From assembly GCF_003993775.1 (NCBI RefSeq), contig NZ_RJRZ01000004.1, positions 216,686 to 280,685 on the forward strand: a DNA stretch of 64,000 nucleotides, in the 5' to 3' direction. The translations under genes were made by a program, and so were the position numbers. This DNA comes from Frigidibacter oleivorans. GTDB lineage: Bacteria > Pseudomonadota > Alphaproteobacteria > Rhodobacterales > Rhodobacteraceae. Below, in pieces: positions 45,412-56,276 of the stretch. Numbering within the stretch: the stretch's first letter is position 1; each line of letters opens with the position of its first letter. The notes beneath the pieces were generated by a model. It saw only the letters and a list, made by a program, of their open reading frames with translations, was not told where the DNA came from and did not search any database.

Positions 45412-46323
45412 TTACAGCTCGGTCGCCGGCCGCGGCGGCGTCGCGGCCCGCCGCAGCTGCGCCTCGCGCCAGGTCATGTAGCTGATCGCGGCGATGATCA
45501 TGCCGCCGCCAAGCAGCACCATCGGGTCCACCCGTTCGCCGAAGACCGCCATCCCCAGCAGCGCCGCCCAGACCAGCTGCAGGAAGGTCACGGGCTGGGT
45601 CACCGTCAGCGGTGCCGCGGCAAAGGCCCGGGTCATGCACAGATGCGCAGCCGTGCCGAAGACCGCCGTCAGTGCCATCCAGCCCAGTTGCCCTGCATCG
45701 GGCGTCACCCAGTCCAGCGCCGCGAAGGGGATCAGGAACAGCGTGACCGCCCCCGACATCAGCGCCACCACCGCCCCGGCCGGGATTGCGCCCGACAGCC
45801 GCTTGGCGAACAGATAGGACCCGGCGAAGCACAGCGCCGCCCCCAGCTGCGCCAGATGGCCGGGCTCGATGACCCGGGTGCCGGGCCGCAGGATCACCAG
45901 CGTCCCCACCACCGCCACCCCGATGGCGAGAATGCGCCGCAGCGCCAGCCGCTCGCCGAAGATCAGCGCCCCGCCGATCGTCACCGCCACCGGGTTCAGG
46001 TAGCCGATCGCCGTGACCTCGGCCACGGGCAGGCGCGCCATGGCGAAGAACCACAGGACCACCGCGCCGGTATGGATGACGCCCCGCGCCAGCACGATCC
46101 GCCACAGCGCCGGGGACAACCCCTGACGCAGCACCGCCCACAGCGCCGGCAGCATCAGCACCGACCCGAAGGCGAAGCGCAGGAAGGCCCCCTCCGCCGC
46201 CGGCAGGTCGGTGCCCACATGGCGCACGATGCCGGTCACGGCCACGAAGCACAGCCCGCAGGCCAGCATCCACAGGATGCCCGCAACGGGGCGGCTGGCG
46301 GCGGGAGGGGAAGGGTCGGTCAT
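45412..46323 (-). CDS. EamA/DMT-family transporter
   Basis: A 303-aa protein with ten predicted membrane helices in two EamA repeats (AEGAFLRFAFGS, AEVTAIGYLNPVAVTIGGALIFGERL, QLVWAALLGMAVFGERVDPMVLLGGGMII). Substrate unknown. It is convergent with choV and 46 nt downstream of the LysE-type exporter gene on the same strand. Confidence 0.87.
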   Translation of the reverse strand: MTDPSPPAASRPVAGILWMLACGLCFVAVTGIVRHVGTDLPAAEGAFLRFAFGSVLMLPALWAVLRQGLSPALWRIVLARGVIHTGAVVLWFFAMARLPVAEVTAIGYLNPVAVTIGGALIFGERLALRRILAIGVAVVGTLVILRPGTRVIEPGHLAQLGAALCFAGSYLFAKRLSGAIPAGAVVALMSGAVTLFLIPFAALDWVTPDAGQLGWMALTAVFGTAAHLCMTRAFAAAPLTVTQPVTFLQLVWAALLGMAVFGERVDPMVLLGGGMIIAAISYMTWREAQLRRAATPPRPATEL

Positions 46324-46369
46324 GGCGGGACTTGGCCCCAGCCGTGCGGCGGTTGCAAGGGCGAAAGGA

Positions 46370-46981
46370 TCAGCCGCCAAGGGCCAGACCGAGGGCGATG
46401 GACCACATCACCAGCGCGATCATCCCGTCCAGCACCCGCCACGCGGCCGGGCGGGCGAACAGCGGCGCCAGCAGCCGCGCCCCGTAGCCCAGGCTGAAGA
46501 AGAAGACGCAGGAGGCGGTCATCGCCCCGGCGGCGAAGGCCGGCTCGCGCCCCGCGAACTGGGCCGAGATGCTGCCGAGCAGCACCACCGTATCCAGCCA
46601 GACATGCGGATTAGCGAAGGTGAACAGCGTCAGCGTCGCCAGCAGCGCCCCGATCCCGCCCGCGCCCTCGCCCGCGGTCGCGGCCTCCAGCCGCCCGCCG
46701 CCCTGCCAGGCCGACCGCGCCGAGCGCAACCCGTACCACAGCAGGAAGGCGACCCCGCCCCAGCGCAGCGCCGGGGCAAGCCAGGCCATCGCCCCGGACG
46801 CCAGGGCAAAGCCGCCCACGCCAAGCGCGATCAGCAGCGCATCGGCCAGCGCGCAGAAGGCGCAGGTCAGGAAGACATGCCGCCGCAGCAGCCCCTGCCG
46901 CAGCACGAAGGCGTTCTGCGCCCCGATGGCGACGATCAGGCCAAGGCCAAGCCGGAACCCGGCGAAATAGGCGGCGGTCAT
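46370..46981 (-). CDS. LysE/ArgO-family amino acid exporter
   Basis: A 203-aa protein with six predicted helices and the LysE/ArgO pattern (GFRLGLGLIVAIGAQNAFVLRQGLLRRHVF at the N-terminus, FANPHVWLDTVVLLGS in the middle). It should export arginine and/or lysine. The start has an AGGAGAT site. It is divergent from an ArgP-type regulator, the same pairing as lysE-lysG and argO-argP. Confidence 0.92.
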   Translation of the reverse strand: MTAAYFAGFRLGLGLIVAIGAQNAFVLRQGLLRRHVFLTCAFCALADALLIALGVGGFALASGAMAWLAPALRWGGVAFLLWYGLRSARSAWQGGGRLEAATAGEGAGGIGALLATLTLFTFANPHVWLDTVVLLGSISAQFAGREPAFAAGAMTASCVFFFSLGYGARLLAPLFARPAAWRVLDGMIALVMWSIALGLALGG

Positions 46982-47032
46982 GCGGATCTCCTGTTGCCGC
47001 CTCTCGACTACCGGCACAGGCCGCATTAGAAC

Positions 47033-47050
47033 AGTTGAACTTCGTGAACT
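47033..47050. promoter_or_regulatory. Candidate ArgP binding site in the exporter/argP gap
   Basis: AGTT-N10-AACT, a dyad in an AT-rich 85-nt divergent promoter region. It fits the loose dyad of LysR-type regulators but is weak. Confidence 0.3.
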
Positions 47051-47066
47051 AACTTAAGCCAAACTT

Positions 47067-47951
47067 ATGTTCGATCCCGCCCAGCTTGCCGCCCTTGCCG
47101 CCGTCCTGCGCTGCGGCTCGTTCGAGGCCGCCGCCGCCGCCCTGTCGGTGACGCCGCCCGCGATCTCGCAGCGTCTGCGCGCGCTGGAGGAACGGACGGG
47201 CACGGTTCTGGTCGAACGCAGCCAGCCGGCACGGGCGACGGCGGCCGGCGCACGGCTCGCGCGGCTGGCCGACGAGCTGGCGCTGCTGCAGGCGGCGGCG
47301 GCCCGCGATCTGGGGCTGGAAGGCGACGGCGCCGCCCCCCGGACGCTGCGCATCGCGGTGACGGCCGACACGCTGGCGACCTGGCTGCTGCCGGCGCTGG
47401 CGCGGGTCGAGGGGCATCTCTTCGACCTGGTGATCGACGATCAGGACCATGCGGCGGACTGGCTGCGCCGGGGCGAGGTGCTGGCCGCCATCACCGCCCA
47501 GCCCCGCCCGGTGCAGGGGTGCGACGTGCGTGCCCTGGGCAGCCTGCGCTATCTGGCGGTCGCGAGCCCCGGCTTCCATGCCCGGTATTTCGCCGAAGGC
47601 GTCACGCCCGCCGCGCTGGAACAGGCCCCCGCGCTGATCTTCGACCGCAAGGACCGGCTGCAGGCCGATTGGGCACAGGCGCTGACCGACGCTAGCCTTC
47701 GGCTGCCCGCGCATCGCATCGCCTCGTCCGAGGCTTTCGTCAGCGCGGCGCTGCTGGGGATCGGCTGGGGGATGAACCCTGAATCGCTGGTGCGCCCGCA
47801 TCTGGCCGCGGGCCGGCTGGTGGAGCTGCAGCCCGGGCGCCCGCTCGACACGCCGCTCTACTGGCAATGGGCGCGGCTCGCGGCCCCGGCGCTGGCACCG
47901 CTGACCGCGGCGATCCGCGCCGCGGCGGCCCGGGCGATGATCCCCGCCTGA
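47067..47951 (+). CDS. argP: LysR-family regulator ArgP
   Basis: 294 aa with the ArgP/IciA N-terminus (FDPAQLAALAAVLRCGSFEAAAAALSVTPPAISQRLRALEERTGTVLVER), a LysR helix-turn-helix, and a C-terminal effector-binding domain. It senses arginine/lysine and should activate the divergent exporter gene. Confidence 0.93.
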   Translation: MFDPAQLAALAAVLRCGSFEAAAAALSVTPPAISQRLRALEERTGTVLVERSQPARATAAGARLARLADELALLQAAAARDLGLEGDGAAPRTLRIAVTADTLATWLLPALARVEGHLFDLVIDDQDHAADWLRRGEVLAAITAQPRPVQGCDVRALGSLRYLAVASPGFHARYFAEGVTPAALEQAPALIFDRKDRLQADWAQALTDASLRLPAHRIASSEAFVSAALLGIGWGMNPESLVRPHLAAGRLVELQPGRPLDTPLYWQWARLAAPALAPLTAAIRAAAARAMIPA

Positions 47952-47972
47952 CACGCCCACCTGACACGCCGG

Positions 47973-49385
47973 TCAGGCCGGCTCGAACCCCGGCAGCGCC
48001 TGGACCAGCGCCACGAAATGGTCGCCCCGCTTCTCGAAGTTGGGATACTGGTCGAAGCTCGCGGCGGCGGGGGCCAGCAGCACGGTCTCGCCCGGTTCTG
48101 CCTCGGCCGCGGCGCGGGCCACGGCGCGGTCCATCGTCTCGCAGATCTCCTGCGGCAGGTCGCCCAGATCCAGCGCGAAGTCGCGGGCGGAATGGCCGAT
48201 CAGATAGACCTTGGCGACCTCGGCCGCGACCAGGCGCAGCGCGGCGATCCCGCCCTCCTTCGCCAGCCCCCCGGCGATCCAGCGGATGCGCGGAAAGGCC
48301 TGCAGCGCCTTGGCTGCGCTGTCGACATTGGTGGCCTTCGAATCGTTGACGAAGCGGACCCCGCCCGCCGTGCCCACCGTCTGGCTGCGATGCGGCAGCC
48401 CGGCGAAGCTGTGGAACGCCCCCTCGACCAGCTTCGGCGGCAGGCCGATGCTGCGGACCGCCGCATAGGCGGCGCAGGCATTCTGGTGGTTATGCGCGCC
48501 CGGCAGGCCCCGCACCTCGCGCAGGTCGATCGAGGCGACCTGCCGCCCCTTGCGCCATTCCGCCAGAAACCCCTTCCGCGCAAAGACCGACCAGCCCTCG
48601 CCCTCCAGCTTCTGGCCGGCGCTGATGCGGATCACCCGGTCATCGGCCAGCCCCTCGGCCAGCTGACCGGCCAGATACAGCCCCTCGACCTCGTCCACGC
48701 CGATCACCGCCCGGTCCGGCCCGCCCTCGGCGAACAGCCGGCGCTTGGCGGCGAAATAGCCGCCCATCCCCGCATGGCGGTCCAGATGGTCGGGCGACAG
48801 GTTGGTGAAGACCGCCACATCCGGCGTCAGCGCCCGGGCGAGGTCGGTCTGGTAGGAGGACAGTTCCAGCACCACCACCTCGCCATCCGCCGCGGGTTCC
48901 ATGTCCAGCACGCCGCGGCCGATATTGCCGGCCATCTGCGTCGGCCGGCCGGCGACCTGCAGGATGTGGTGGATCAGCGCCGTGGTCGTCGACTTGCCGT
49001 TGGATCCGGTGACCGCCACCACCTTCGGCATCACGTCGAAACTGTCCCAGTCGGGCGTGGCCCAGCTGCGGAAGAACAGCCCGATGTCGTTGTCGACCGG
49101 CACCCCCAGCTGCAACGCCTTCAGGATATGCCGGTTCGGCTGCGGATACAGATGCGGGATACCAGGCGAGGTGACCAGCAGCGTCACCCCGGTCCAGCTG
49201 CTGTCGCGGCCCAGATCGGCACAGGTCCAGCCCTCGGCCTCGGCCCGGGCGCGGGCCTCGGGACTGTCGTCCCACAGCAGCGGCTCCGCCCCGCCCGCCC
49301 GCAGCGCCCGCGCCGTGGCGATCCCCGACCGGCCCAGCCCCAGCACCGCGACCGTCGCGCCCTCGTATCCCCGCACCGGAATCAT
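47973..49385 (-). CDS. murD: UDP-N-acetylmuramoylalanine--D-glutamate ligase
   Basis: Adds D-Glu to UDP-MurNAc-L-Ala in peptidoglycan synthesis. The 470-aa protein has the Mur-ligase P-loop [14 protein letters not shown] near residue 115, the HLDRHAGM motif, and [12 protein letters not shown]. The start at 49385 has GGAGGCAGG upstream. Last dcw gene in this window; it is followed by convergent argP, so ftsW and murG do not follow. Confidence 0.96.
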   Translation of the reverse strand: MIPVRGYEGATVAVLGLGRSGIATARALRAGGAEPLLWDDSPEARARAEAEGWTCADLGRDSSWTGVTLLVTSPGIPHLYPQPNRHILKALQLGVPVDNDIGLFFRSWATPDWDSFDVMPKVVAVTGSNGKSTTTALIHHILQVAGRPTQMAGNIGRGVLDMEPAADGEVVVLELSSYQTDLARALTPDVAVFTNLSPDHLDRHAGMGGYFAAKRRLFAEGGPDRAVIGVDEVEGLYLAGQLAEGLADDRVIRISAGQKLEGEGWSVFARKGFLAEWRKGRQVASIDLREVRGLPGAHNHQNACAAYAAVRSIGLPPKLVEGAFHSFAGLPHRSQTVGTAGGVRFVNDSKATNVDSAAKALQAFPRIRWIAGGLAKEGGIAALRLVAAEVAKVYLIGHSARDFALDLGDLPQEICETMDRAVARAAAEAEPGETVLLAPAAASFDQYPNFEKRGDHFVALVQALPGFEPA

Positions 49386-49460
49386 CGCCTGCCTCCGTTC
49401 AGATCGTCGCGGGACCATGAGCGACAGCGCCCGCCGCCGCAAGGACGGCGCGCCGGCGGG

Positions 49461-50030
49461 TCAGGCGTCTCCGCGCCGTAACCACAGCCGGTGCAGCCCC
49501 CAGCCGGCCAGCGCCAGCACCGCCGCACCCGCCGCCCCCAGCAGCAGATGGTGCGTCAGCGGCACCTCCCCCGCCAGCCGGCGCATCACGGCGCCCAGCC
49601 CGTAGCCGAAGCCCACCACCAGATGCGCCCAGGCCAGAACCGCCAGCGCGTCGAGCGGCAGCACCAGCCGCGCCGGCACCCGCGCCGCGCCGAGGCTGAG
49701 CGCCGCCACCGTGCGCACGCCCCACAGGAAGCGGAAGCCCAGCGCCACCCAGATGCGGTGGCGGTGCACGGTGGCCCGCATCCGCTCGGCCGGGCCGGTG
49801 GACAGCAGCCGCCGCACGAAGGCGAAGCGCCGGGAATGGCGGCCGAGGAAGAACAGCGTCGTGTCGCAGAGAAAGGCCCCCGCCGCCACCGTCAGCGCCG
49901 CCGCCTCGTAGGGAAACAGGCGGCGATGCGCCAGCACCCCGGCGAAGAACGCGGCCCCGTCGCCCTCGACCGCTGCGGCAAGGAAGATCACCGGCAGGCC
50001 CCAGGCGGCGAGCATCGCCTCGAGCGCCAT
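49461..50030 (-). CDS. DedA/VTT-domain membrane protein
   Basis: A 189-aa protein of the DedA (VTT/SNARE-associated) family: AAVEGDGAAFFAGVLAHRRLF near the N-terminus, GRHSRRFAFVRR and RFLWGVRTVAALSLGAARV in the middle. DedA proteins are inner-membrane proteins needed for lipid and proton-motive-force homeostasis; some are undecaprenyl-phosphate flippases. Its place 6 nt after mraY and before murD, inside the peptidoglycan operon, fits a role in the undecaprenyl-phosphate cycle, but that is inference. Confidence 0.87.
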   Translation of the reverse strand: MALEAMLAAWGLPVIFLAAAVEGDGAAFFAGVLAHRRLFPYEAAALTVAAGAFLCDTTLFFLGRHSRRFAFVRRLLSTGPAERMRATVHRHRIWVALGFRFLWGVRTVAALSLGAARVPARLVLPLDALAVLAWAHLVVGFGYGLGAVMRRLAGEVPLTHHLLLGAAGAAVLALAGWGLHRLWLRRGDA

Positions 50031-50036
50031 TGCCCG

Positions 50037-51119
50037 TCACCGCAGCTTCAGCGTCGCCAGCCCTGCCAGCGCGAGGATCAGCGAGATGATCCAGAAGCGG
50101 ATCACGATCTGCGGCTCGGCCCAGCCCTTCTTCTCGAAATGGTGGTGGATCGGCGCCATCAGGAAGACCCGCCGCCCCGTGCGCTTGAAGTACAGCACCT
50201 GGATGATGACGGACAGCGCCTCGACCACGAAGAGCCCGCCGACGATGGCCAGCACGATCTCGTGCTTGGTCACCACCGCGATGGCGCCCAGCGCGCCGCC
50301 GAGCGCGAGGCTGCCGGTATCGCCCATGAACACCGCCGCCGGCGGGGCGTTATACCACAGGAAGCCCAGCCCTCCGCCGATCAGCGCCGCCACGAAGATC
50401 AGCAATTCGCCCGAGCCGGGGACATAGTGGATGCCCAGATACTGGGTAAAGTCGACCCGGCCCACCGCATAGGCGATGACGCCCAGCGTGCCGGCCGCGA
50501 TCATCACCGGCATGATGGCCAGCCCGTCCAGCCCGTCGGTCAGGTTGACCGCATTGGCCGCGCCCACGATCACCAGCATCGAGAAGGGCACGAACAGCAA
50601 CCCGAGGTTCAGCATGAACTCGTTCACGAAGGGCAGCGCCAGCCGCCCGGTCAGCGCCGCGGGATGTGCCCAGGCGGCGGCGGCCCCGGCAGCGCAGGCG
50701 ACTGCCAGCCCGATCAGGAAGCGCATGCGCGAAGACACGCCCTTGGTGTTCTGCTTGGTCACCTTGGCATAGTCGTCGGCAAAGCCGATCATGCCGAAGG
50801 CATAGGTGACGAACAGCACGATCCAGACATAGGCATTGTCGAGCCGCGCCCACAGCAGGGTCGAGACCAGCAGCGCCGACAGGATCAGCAGCCCGCCCAT
50901 CGTCGGCGTGCCCGCCTTGACGAAGTGGGTCTGCGGCCCGTCCTCGCGGATCGGCTGGCCCTTCTTCTGCTTGCGGCGCAGGAAGTCGATCAGCGGCCGG
51001 CCGAAGAGGAAGCCGAACAGCAGCGCGGTCAGGAAGGCCCCGCCCGCCCGGAAGGTGATGTAGCGGAACAGGTTGAAGACGTCCCCGCCATCCGAAAACT
51101 GGCCCAGCCAGTAAAGCAT
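50037..51119 (-). CDS. mraY: Phospho-N-acetylmuramoyl-pentapeptide transferase
   Basis: Forms lipid I at the inner membrane. The 360-aa protein has about ten membrane helices, the first signature [14 protein letters not shown] motif ([18 protein letters not shown]), the [10 protein letters not shown] catalytic motif, and the C-terminal [12 protein letters not shown] triple-His motif. It overlaps murF by one base. Confidence 0.97.
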   Translation of the reverse strand: MLYWLGQFSDGGDVFNLFRYITFRAGGAFLTALLFGFLFGRPLIDFLRRKQKKGQPIREDGPQTHFVKAGTPTMGGLLILSALLVSTLLWARLDNAYVWIVLFVTYAFGMIGFADDYAKVTKQNTKGVSSRMRFLIGLAVACAAGAAAAWAHPAALTGRLALPFVNEFMLNLGLLFVPFSMLVIVGAANAVNLTDGLDGLAIMPVMIAAGTLGVIAYAVGRVDFTQYLGIHYVPGSGELLIFVAALIGGGLGFLWYNAPPAAVFMGDTGSLALGGALGAIAVVTKHEIVLAIVGGLFVVEALSVIIQVLYFKRTGRRVFLMAPIHHHFEKKGWAEPQIVIRFWIISLILALAGLATLKLR

Positions 51120-52579
51120 CAGTCGGTCCCCCGATCATTGTGGGCGACCGCCTGCCCGAGTTTCCGGAGCGCGTCAACCACGAGGCTGACCTTCGATCCC
51201 TTGGATCCCTTGACCAGCAGGACGTCGCCCGCATCGGCCAGATGATGCGCGCGCGCGGCCAGATCGGCCGCCGACTCGTGCCATTCGCCGCGCTGCGCGC
51301 GTGGCAGCGACTGCCACAGCGCCTGCATCCGCGGACCGGCGCAATGGATCAGCGCGATCTCGGCCATCGCCGGGTGGTCGGCGATGGCCAGATGCAGCGC
51401 CGCCTCTTCCGGTCCCAGTTCCAGCATGTCGCCGAGGATGGCGATGCGCCGCCCGATGGCCTTGCGGCCGATCCCGTTCGTGGGCGTGGCGGCGGCCAGC
51501 ACCTCCAGCGCGGCGGCCATCGAGGCCGGATTGGCGTTGAAGGCGTCGTCGATCAGGTCGAAGGCCAGATCGTCATCGACCGGATCGAGCAGGATGCGTT
51601 CGCGGGTGCCGCGGCCCGCGGGCGGCAGCCAGCGCCCGAGGTCCAGCGCCGCAAGACCCGGGTCCGCGCCCGCCGCCGCGGCCGAAGCCAGCGCGCAGAG
51701 CGCGTTCGAGGCGAAGTGCCGCCCCGGCACCGACAGTTTCAGCAGCAGGTCGCGCCCGTCATGCTGTGCCCGGATCACCGTCGCGTCCGGCACCAGCCGC
51801 GCCTCGGCCAGATGCCAGTCGGCCGCCGGATCGGGGCCGAAGGTCACCGCCCGTGCGCCCGCCTCCGCAGCCGCCGCCGTCAGGATCGGCGTCACCGGCA
51901 GGCCCAGGGGCAGCACCGCCACCCCGCCCGGCTCCAGCCCCAGGAAGATCGCGGCCTTTTCGCGGGCGATGCCCTCCAGATCGTCGAAGGCTTCCAGATG
52001 CGCGGCGGCGACGGTGGTGATCGCCGCGACATGCGGACGGGCCAGCCGCGACAGCGGCGCGATCTCGCCCGGGTGGTTCATCCCGATCTCGATCACCGCG
52101 AAATCGCTGTCCACCGGCATCCGCGCCAGCGTCAGCGGCACGCCCCAATGGTTGTTGTAGCTGGCCTCGGCGGCATGGACGCGCCCCTGTGGCGCGAGGA
52201 TCGCGCGCAGCATCTCCTTGGTCGAGGTCTTGCCGACCGAACCGGTGACCGCGATCACCCGCGCCGCCGTCCGTGCCCGCCCCGCCGCGCCGAGCGCGGC
52301 CAGCCCCGCCAGCACATCGGGCACGATCAGCAGCGGGTCCGCCGCGCTGCAGCCATCGGGGATGCGCGACACCAGCGCCGCCGCCGCGCCCTTGTCCAGC
52401 GCGGCGCGCACGAATTCATGCCCGTCGCGCACGTCCTTCAGCGCGACGAACAGATCGCCCGGCACCAGCGTGCGGGTGTCGATCGACACGCCCTGCGCCG
52501 CGAAATCGCGCGTGGCCCGCCCGCCGGTCGCCGCCGCCGCCTCGGCCGCCGTCCAGAGCGGCGCTTCGGGCGGCGTCAA
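51119..52579 (-). CDS. murF: UDP-MurNAc-tripeptide--D-alanyl-D-alanine ligase
   Basis: Adds D-Ala-D-Ala to the peptidoglycan precursor. 486 aa with the ATP motif [14 protein letters not shown] near residue 112, [10 protein letters not shown], and [10 protein letters not shown]. It overlaps murE by four bases and mraY by one. Confidence 0.96.
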   Translation of the reverse strand: MTPPEAPLWTAAEAAAATGGRATRDFAAQGVSIDTRTLVPGDLFVALKDVRDGHEFVRAALDKGAAAALVSRIPDGCSAADPLLIVPDVLAGLAALGAAGRARTAARVIAVTGSVGKTSTKEMLRAILAPQGRVHAAEASYNNHWGVPLTLARMPVDSDFAVIEIGMNHPGEIAPLSRLARPHVAAITTVAAAHLEAFDDLEGIAREKAAIFLGLEPGGVAVLPLGLPVTPILTAAAAEAGARAVTFGPDPAADWHLAEARLVPDATVIRAQHDGRDLLLKLSVPGRHFASNALCALASAAAAGADPGLAALDLGRWLPPAGRGTRERILLDPVDDDLAFDLIDDAFNANPASMAAALEVLAAATPTNGIGRKAIGRRIAILGDMLELGPEEAALHLAIADHPAMAEIALIHCAGPRMQALWQSLPRAQRGEWHESAADLAARAHHLADAGDVLLVKGSKGSKVSLVVDALRKLGQAVAHNDRGTD

Positions 52580-54057
52580 ATCCGGCCCTCCAGCGCGGCG
52601 ACGGCGACGCTGGCCTGTTCGGCATCGTCGAAGGGATAGACGGTGTCGCCGACGATCTGCCCGGTCTCGTGCCCCTTGCCCGCCACGATCAGCGCATCGC
52701 CCGGTTCCAGCGCGTCGATGCCGCGCAGGATCGCCTCGGCCCGGTCGGGAACCTCGGTCGCCTCGGGGCAGCCGGCCATCACCTCGGCCCGGATCGCGGC
52801 CGGGTCTTCGCTGCGGGGATTGTCGTCGGTGACAAAGACGACATCGGCATGTTTCGCTGCCGCCTCGCCCATCAGCGGGCGCTTGCCCCGGTCGCGGTCG
52901 CCCCCGGCGCCGAAGACGCAGACGATGCGGCCCATCACATGCGGGCGCAGCGATTGCAGCGCCGAGGCCAGCGCGCCGGGCTTGTGCGAATAGTCGACGA
53001 AGACCGTGGCGCCGTTGCGGCGGGTCGCCACCAGCTGCATCCGCCCCGGCACCGTCACCAGACCGGGCAGCGTGGCGAAGACCGCGTCCTGATCCGCGCC
53101 CGCGCCCATCGCCAGCCCCGCCGCCATCAGCACGTTTTCCGCCTGGAAGCCGCCGATCAGGTTCAGCCGCAGCTGCCGCGTCTCGCCGCCCCAGGACAGA
53201 CGCACCTCCTGCCCCGTCGCGTCGAAGCGCTGGTTCAGGATGCGCAGGTCGGCGCTGTCGTCATGGCCCACCCGCAGGATGCGCAGCCCGCGGGGTTCGA
53301 CCACCTCGGACAGCAGCCGCCGGCCCCAGGGGTCCGAGGTGTTGATGACCGCCGTCGCGTCATCCGGCAGAACCCGGTCGAACAGCCCCGCCTTGGCGGC
53401 GAAATACTCCTCGAAGTCCTTGTGGTAATCGAGATGGTCCTGGCTGAAATTGGTGAAGCCCGCCGCGCGCAGGCGCACCGCCTCCAGCCGGCGCTGGTCG
53501 AGCCCGTGGGACGAGGCCTCCATCGCGGCATGGCTGATCCCCGCCGCGGCGGCCTCGGCCAGGATGCGGTGCAGGGTCACCGGCTCGGGCGTGGTATGGG
53601 CGAGCTTCGCCTCGAAATCGCCCAGCACCCCCATCGTGCCCAGGTTGATCGCCGGAAGGCCGAGCGCCTGCCAGATCTGCCGGGTGAAGGTGGCGACGCT
53701 GGTCTTGCCGCTGGTGCCGGTCACCGCCACCACCGTGTCGGGCTGGGCACCGAACCACAGCGCCGCCGCGAAGGACAGCGCCGCGCGCGGATCTTCGGCC
53801 AGCACCAGCGCCACGGGGCTCGCCTCCAGCGCGTCGCGCGCGATCTCGGCCCCCTTGCGGTCGGTGAGGACCGCCGCCGCCCCCATCCGCAGCGCGTAGC
53901 CGATGAATTCCGCGCCATGCATCCGGCTGCCCGGCAGCGCCGCGAACAGATGCCCCGGCCGCACCTGCCGGCTGTCCACGCTGAGCCCCGTCACCTGCGC
54001 CTCGGCCCCGCCCTGTGCCGTCAGGCCCAGTTCGGCCAGCGTCTTCGTGCCTTCCAT
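52576..54057 (-). CDS. murE: UDP-MurNAc-Ala-Glu--meso-diaminopimelate ligase
   Basis: Adds meso-diaminopimelate. 493 aa, P-loop VTGTSGKTSVATFTRQ near residue 113, and the DNPR motif (VTDDNPRSEDP) that marks specificity for meso-DAP rather than lysine. This fits a Gram-negative wall. Confidence 0.96.
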   Translation of the reverse strand: MEGTKTLAELGLTAQGGAEAQVTGLSVDSRQVRPGHLFAALPGSRMHGAEFIGYALRMGAAAVLTDRKGAEIARDALEASPVALVLAEDPRAALSFAAALWFGAQPDTVVAVTGTSGKTSVATFTRQIWQALGLPAINLGTMGVLGDFEAKLAHTTPEPVTLHRILAEAAAAGISHAAMEASSHGLDQRRLEAVRLRAAGFTNFSQDHLDYHKDFEEYFAAKAGLFDRVLPDDATAVINTSDPWGRRLLSEVVEPRGLRILRVGHDDSADLRILNQRFDATGQEVRLSWGGETRQLRLNLIGGFQAENVLMAAGLAMGAGADQDAVFATLPGLVTVPGRMQLVATRRNGATVFVDYSHKPGALASALQSLRPHVMGRIVCVFGAGGDRDRGKRPLMGEAAAKHADVVFVTDDNPRSEDPAAIRAEVMAGCPEATEVPDRAEAILRGIDALEPGDALIVAGKGHETGQIVGDTVYPFDDAEQASVAVAALEGRI

Positions 54058-54114
54058 CTCTGCCTCGCTCGAAGGCCCGGACAGGGCCGAAGCGGCGCGG
54101 GACGACGCCGCGCC

Positions 54115-55899
54115 TCAGTTGCGGACGAGTGTTATCCCATGCCCGGTGGCGGGTTCAACCTCGGGGCGCAGGCCCAGCATCGGCGCGATCCGGCGGATCA
54201 CCTCGGCCCCCACGGGCACCGCCGTCCAGCCGGCGGTGCGGCGCGGCTCGCTGCCGGAATTTTCCGAAGGTTCGTCGAGGGACAGGATGAACACGTATTT
54301 CGGATCGTGCGCCGGGAAGATCGAGGCGAAGGTGGCGATCACCTTGTCGTCATAATAGCCGCCGCCGGTGGGAATCGGCTTGTCCGCGGTGCCGGTCTTG
54401 CCGCCCACGGCATAGCCCGGCACCTCGCCGAAGCTGGCGGTGCCCTTGGTCACGACCCCGCGCAGCAGCGCCCGCACCGTGGCCGAGGTCTGTTCCGAGA
54501 TGACGCGCGGCCCCACGGGGACCTGGTCCTGCTTCAGCAGCGTCGGCGTCACCCGGGTGCCCCCGGCCGCGACGGTCGCATAGGCGGCGGCCAGATGCAG
54601 CGGGCTCGCCGACAGGCCGTGGCCATAGCTGATGGTCATCGTGGTGATGTCGGGCCAGCGCGCCGGCACGATCGGCCGCCCCGTCGGCGCCTCGACCATC
54701 TCGATCGGCGTCGGTTCCAGCAGGCCGAGCGCGCCGAGGAAGGATTTCTGCCGTTCCGCCCCGATCAGCAGCGCGATCCGCGCCGTACCGATGTTCGAGG
54801 ACTTGAGGATGATGTCGGTCACGCTCAGCCGCGCGCCGTAATTGTGGAAGTCGCGGATCCGGTGCTTGCCCCAGATCATCGGCGACTGCGTCTCGATCAT
54901 CGTGTCGGGCGAGACGAGGCCCAGTTCGATGGCCTGCGCCACCGCGAAGATCTTGAAGGTGGAGCCGAGTTCATAGACGCCCTGCACCGCGCGGTTGAAC
55001 AGCGGGCTGTCCGACGGGTCGCCCTTCACCGCCGGCGCGGGCCGGGTGTTGGGGTCGAAATCGGGCAGCGAGGCCATGGCGACGATTTCGCCGGTATGGG
55101 CGTCCATCAGCACCGCCGAGGCGCCCTTGGCGTTCATCAGCTTCATGCCGCCGTCGAGCACTTCCTCGATGGTGGCCTGGATCCCCAGATCCAGCGACAG
55201 TTGCAGCGGCTGCCCGCCATTCGCCGGGTCGCGCAGCCATTTGTCGAAGGTGGCCTCTACCCCGGCGGTGCCGATCACCTCGGCCGAATGCACGCCCTCG
55301 CGGCCGAAACTCGCCCCGCCCAGCACATGCGCGGCCAGCGCGCCATTGGGATAGATCCGCATCTCGCGCGGGCCGAACAGCAGGCCCGGATCGCCGATGT
55401 CATGCACCGCCTGCATCTGTTCGGGGCTGATCTTCTTCTTGATCCACAGAAACTTGCGGCTGCCGGTGAAATCCTTCTCCAGCTGTGCCGCGTCGAGATC
55501 GGGGAAGATGCGCGCCAGCTCGCGGGCCGAATGCAGCGGATCGACCATGATCTGCGGCTGCGCATAGAGCGAATGGGTCACGAGGTTGGTGGCGAGGATG
55601 CGGCCCTCGCGGTCGACGATGTCGGCGCGGGCGGCGACGATCGGCGCGCCGGCGGTGGCGGTGCGCGGCTCCACCGGCTCGGTTGCAGCCAGCAGCCCCA
55701 TCCGCGCGCCGATCACCGTGAAGGCCGAGAAGAACACCAGTCCCATGAACAGCAGCCGCCCCTCGGCCCGCAGCCGCGCCTTGTCGCGCAGCGCCTCGTG
55801 CCGCACGCGCAGGTTCTCGCGTTCGATGGCGTCGGGGTTCTCGCCCTTCTCGCGGGCGTCGAGAATGCGGGCCAGCGGGCGCAGGGGCGTGCGGGTCAT
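54115..55899 (-). CDS. ftsI: Division transpeptidase PBP3 (FtsI)
   Basis: 594 aa. One N-terminal membrane helix (about residues 49-71), a PBP dimerisation domain, and a transpeptidase domain with Ser313-x-x-Lys316 (STFK), Ser367-Ser-Asn369 (SSN) and Lys501-Thr-Gly-Thr504. It cross-links septal peptidoglycan. It overlaps ftsL by four bases. Confidence 0.97.
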   Translation of the reverse strand: MTRTPLRPLARILDAREKGENPDAIERENLRVRHEALRDKARLRAEGRLLFMGLVFFSAFTVIGARMGLLAATEPVEPRTATAGAPIVAARADIVDREGRILATNLVTHSLYAQPQIMVDPLHSARELARIFPDLDAAQLEKDFTGSRKFLWIKKKISPEQMQAVHDIGDPGLLFGPREMRIYPNGALAAHVLGGASFGREGVHSAEVIGTAGVEATFDKWLRDPANGGQPLQLSLDLGIQATIEEVLDGGMKLMNAKGASAVLMDAHTGEIVAMASLPDFDPNTRPAPAVKGDPSDSPLFNRAVQGVYELGSTFKIFAVAQAIELGLVSPDTMIETQSPMIWGKHRIRDFHNYGARLSVTDIILKSSNIGTARIALLIGAERQKSFLGALGLLEPTPIEMVEAPTGRPIVPARWPDITTMTISYGHGLSASPLHLAAAYATVAAGGTRVTPTLLKQDQVPVGPRVISEQTSATVRALLRGVVTKGTASFGEVPGYAVGGKTGTADKPIPTGGGYYDDKVIATFASIFPAHDPKYVFILSLDEPSENSGSEPRRTAGWTAVPVGAEVIRRIAPMLGLRPEVEPATGHGITLVRN

Positions 55900-56276
55900 G
55901 GCAAGGCCTCGTCAGTATCGGGTCCGGCCAGCGCCGGCTGCGGCAGCGCGCCGAAGGTTTCGACCGGGTCGGTGACCGGCGGCAGCCCGGGCAGCGGATA
56001 GGGCACCTGCGCGGGCGTGCCGAACTGCGCCGCGGTCAGCGGCAGCAGTTGCAGCCGTTCGAAGTTGATCTCGGCCAGTTCCCGCAGCCGGTCGGGGCGG
56101 TTCAGATAGGCCCATTCCGCCTTCAGTACGCCGAGGCTTTCGCGCAGATGGCCGATCTCGGATTGCAGCGCCTCGATCTCGGCGATCTTGGCCTGGGTGC
56201 GGTAATTCTCGCGATAGGCCCAGAAGGCGAGACCCATCACCGCCAGCGCGGTCAGGACGAAGAACAGGCTGCGCAT
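55896..56276 (-). CDS. ftsL: Cell division protein FtsL
   Basis: 126 aa: a short cytoplasmic start, a membrane helix at about residues 3-20 (LFFVLTALAVMGLAFWAY), then a periplasmic coiled coil (KIAEIEALQSEIGHLRESLGVLKAEWAYLNRPDRLRELAE) and a Pro-rich tail. It lies between rsmH and ftsI with one- and four-base overlaps, the usual FtsL position. Confidence 0.9.
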   Translation of the reverse strand: MRSLFFVLTALAVMGLAFWAYRENYRTQAKIAEIEALQSEIGHLRESLGVLKAEWAYLNRPDRLRELAEINFERLQLLPLTAAQFGTPAQVPYPLPGLPPVTDPVETFGALPQPALAGPDTDEALP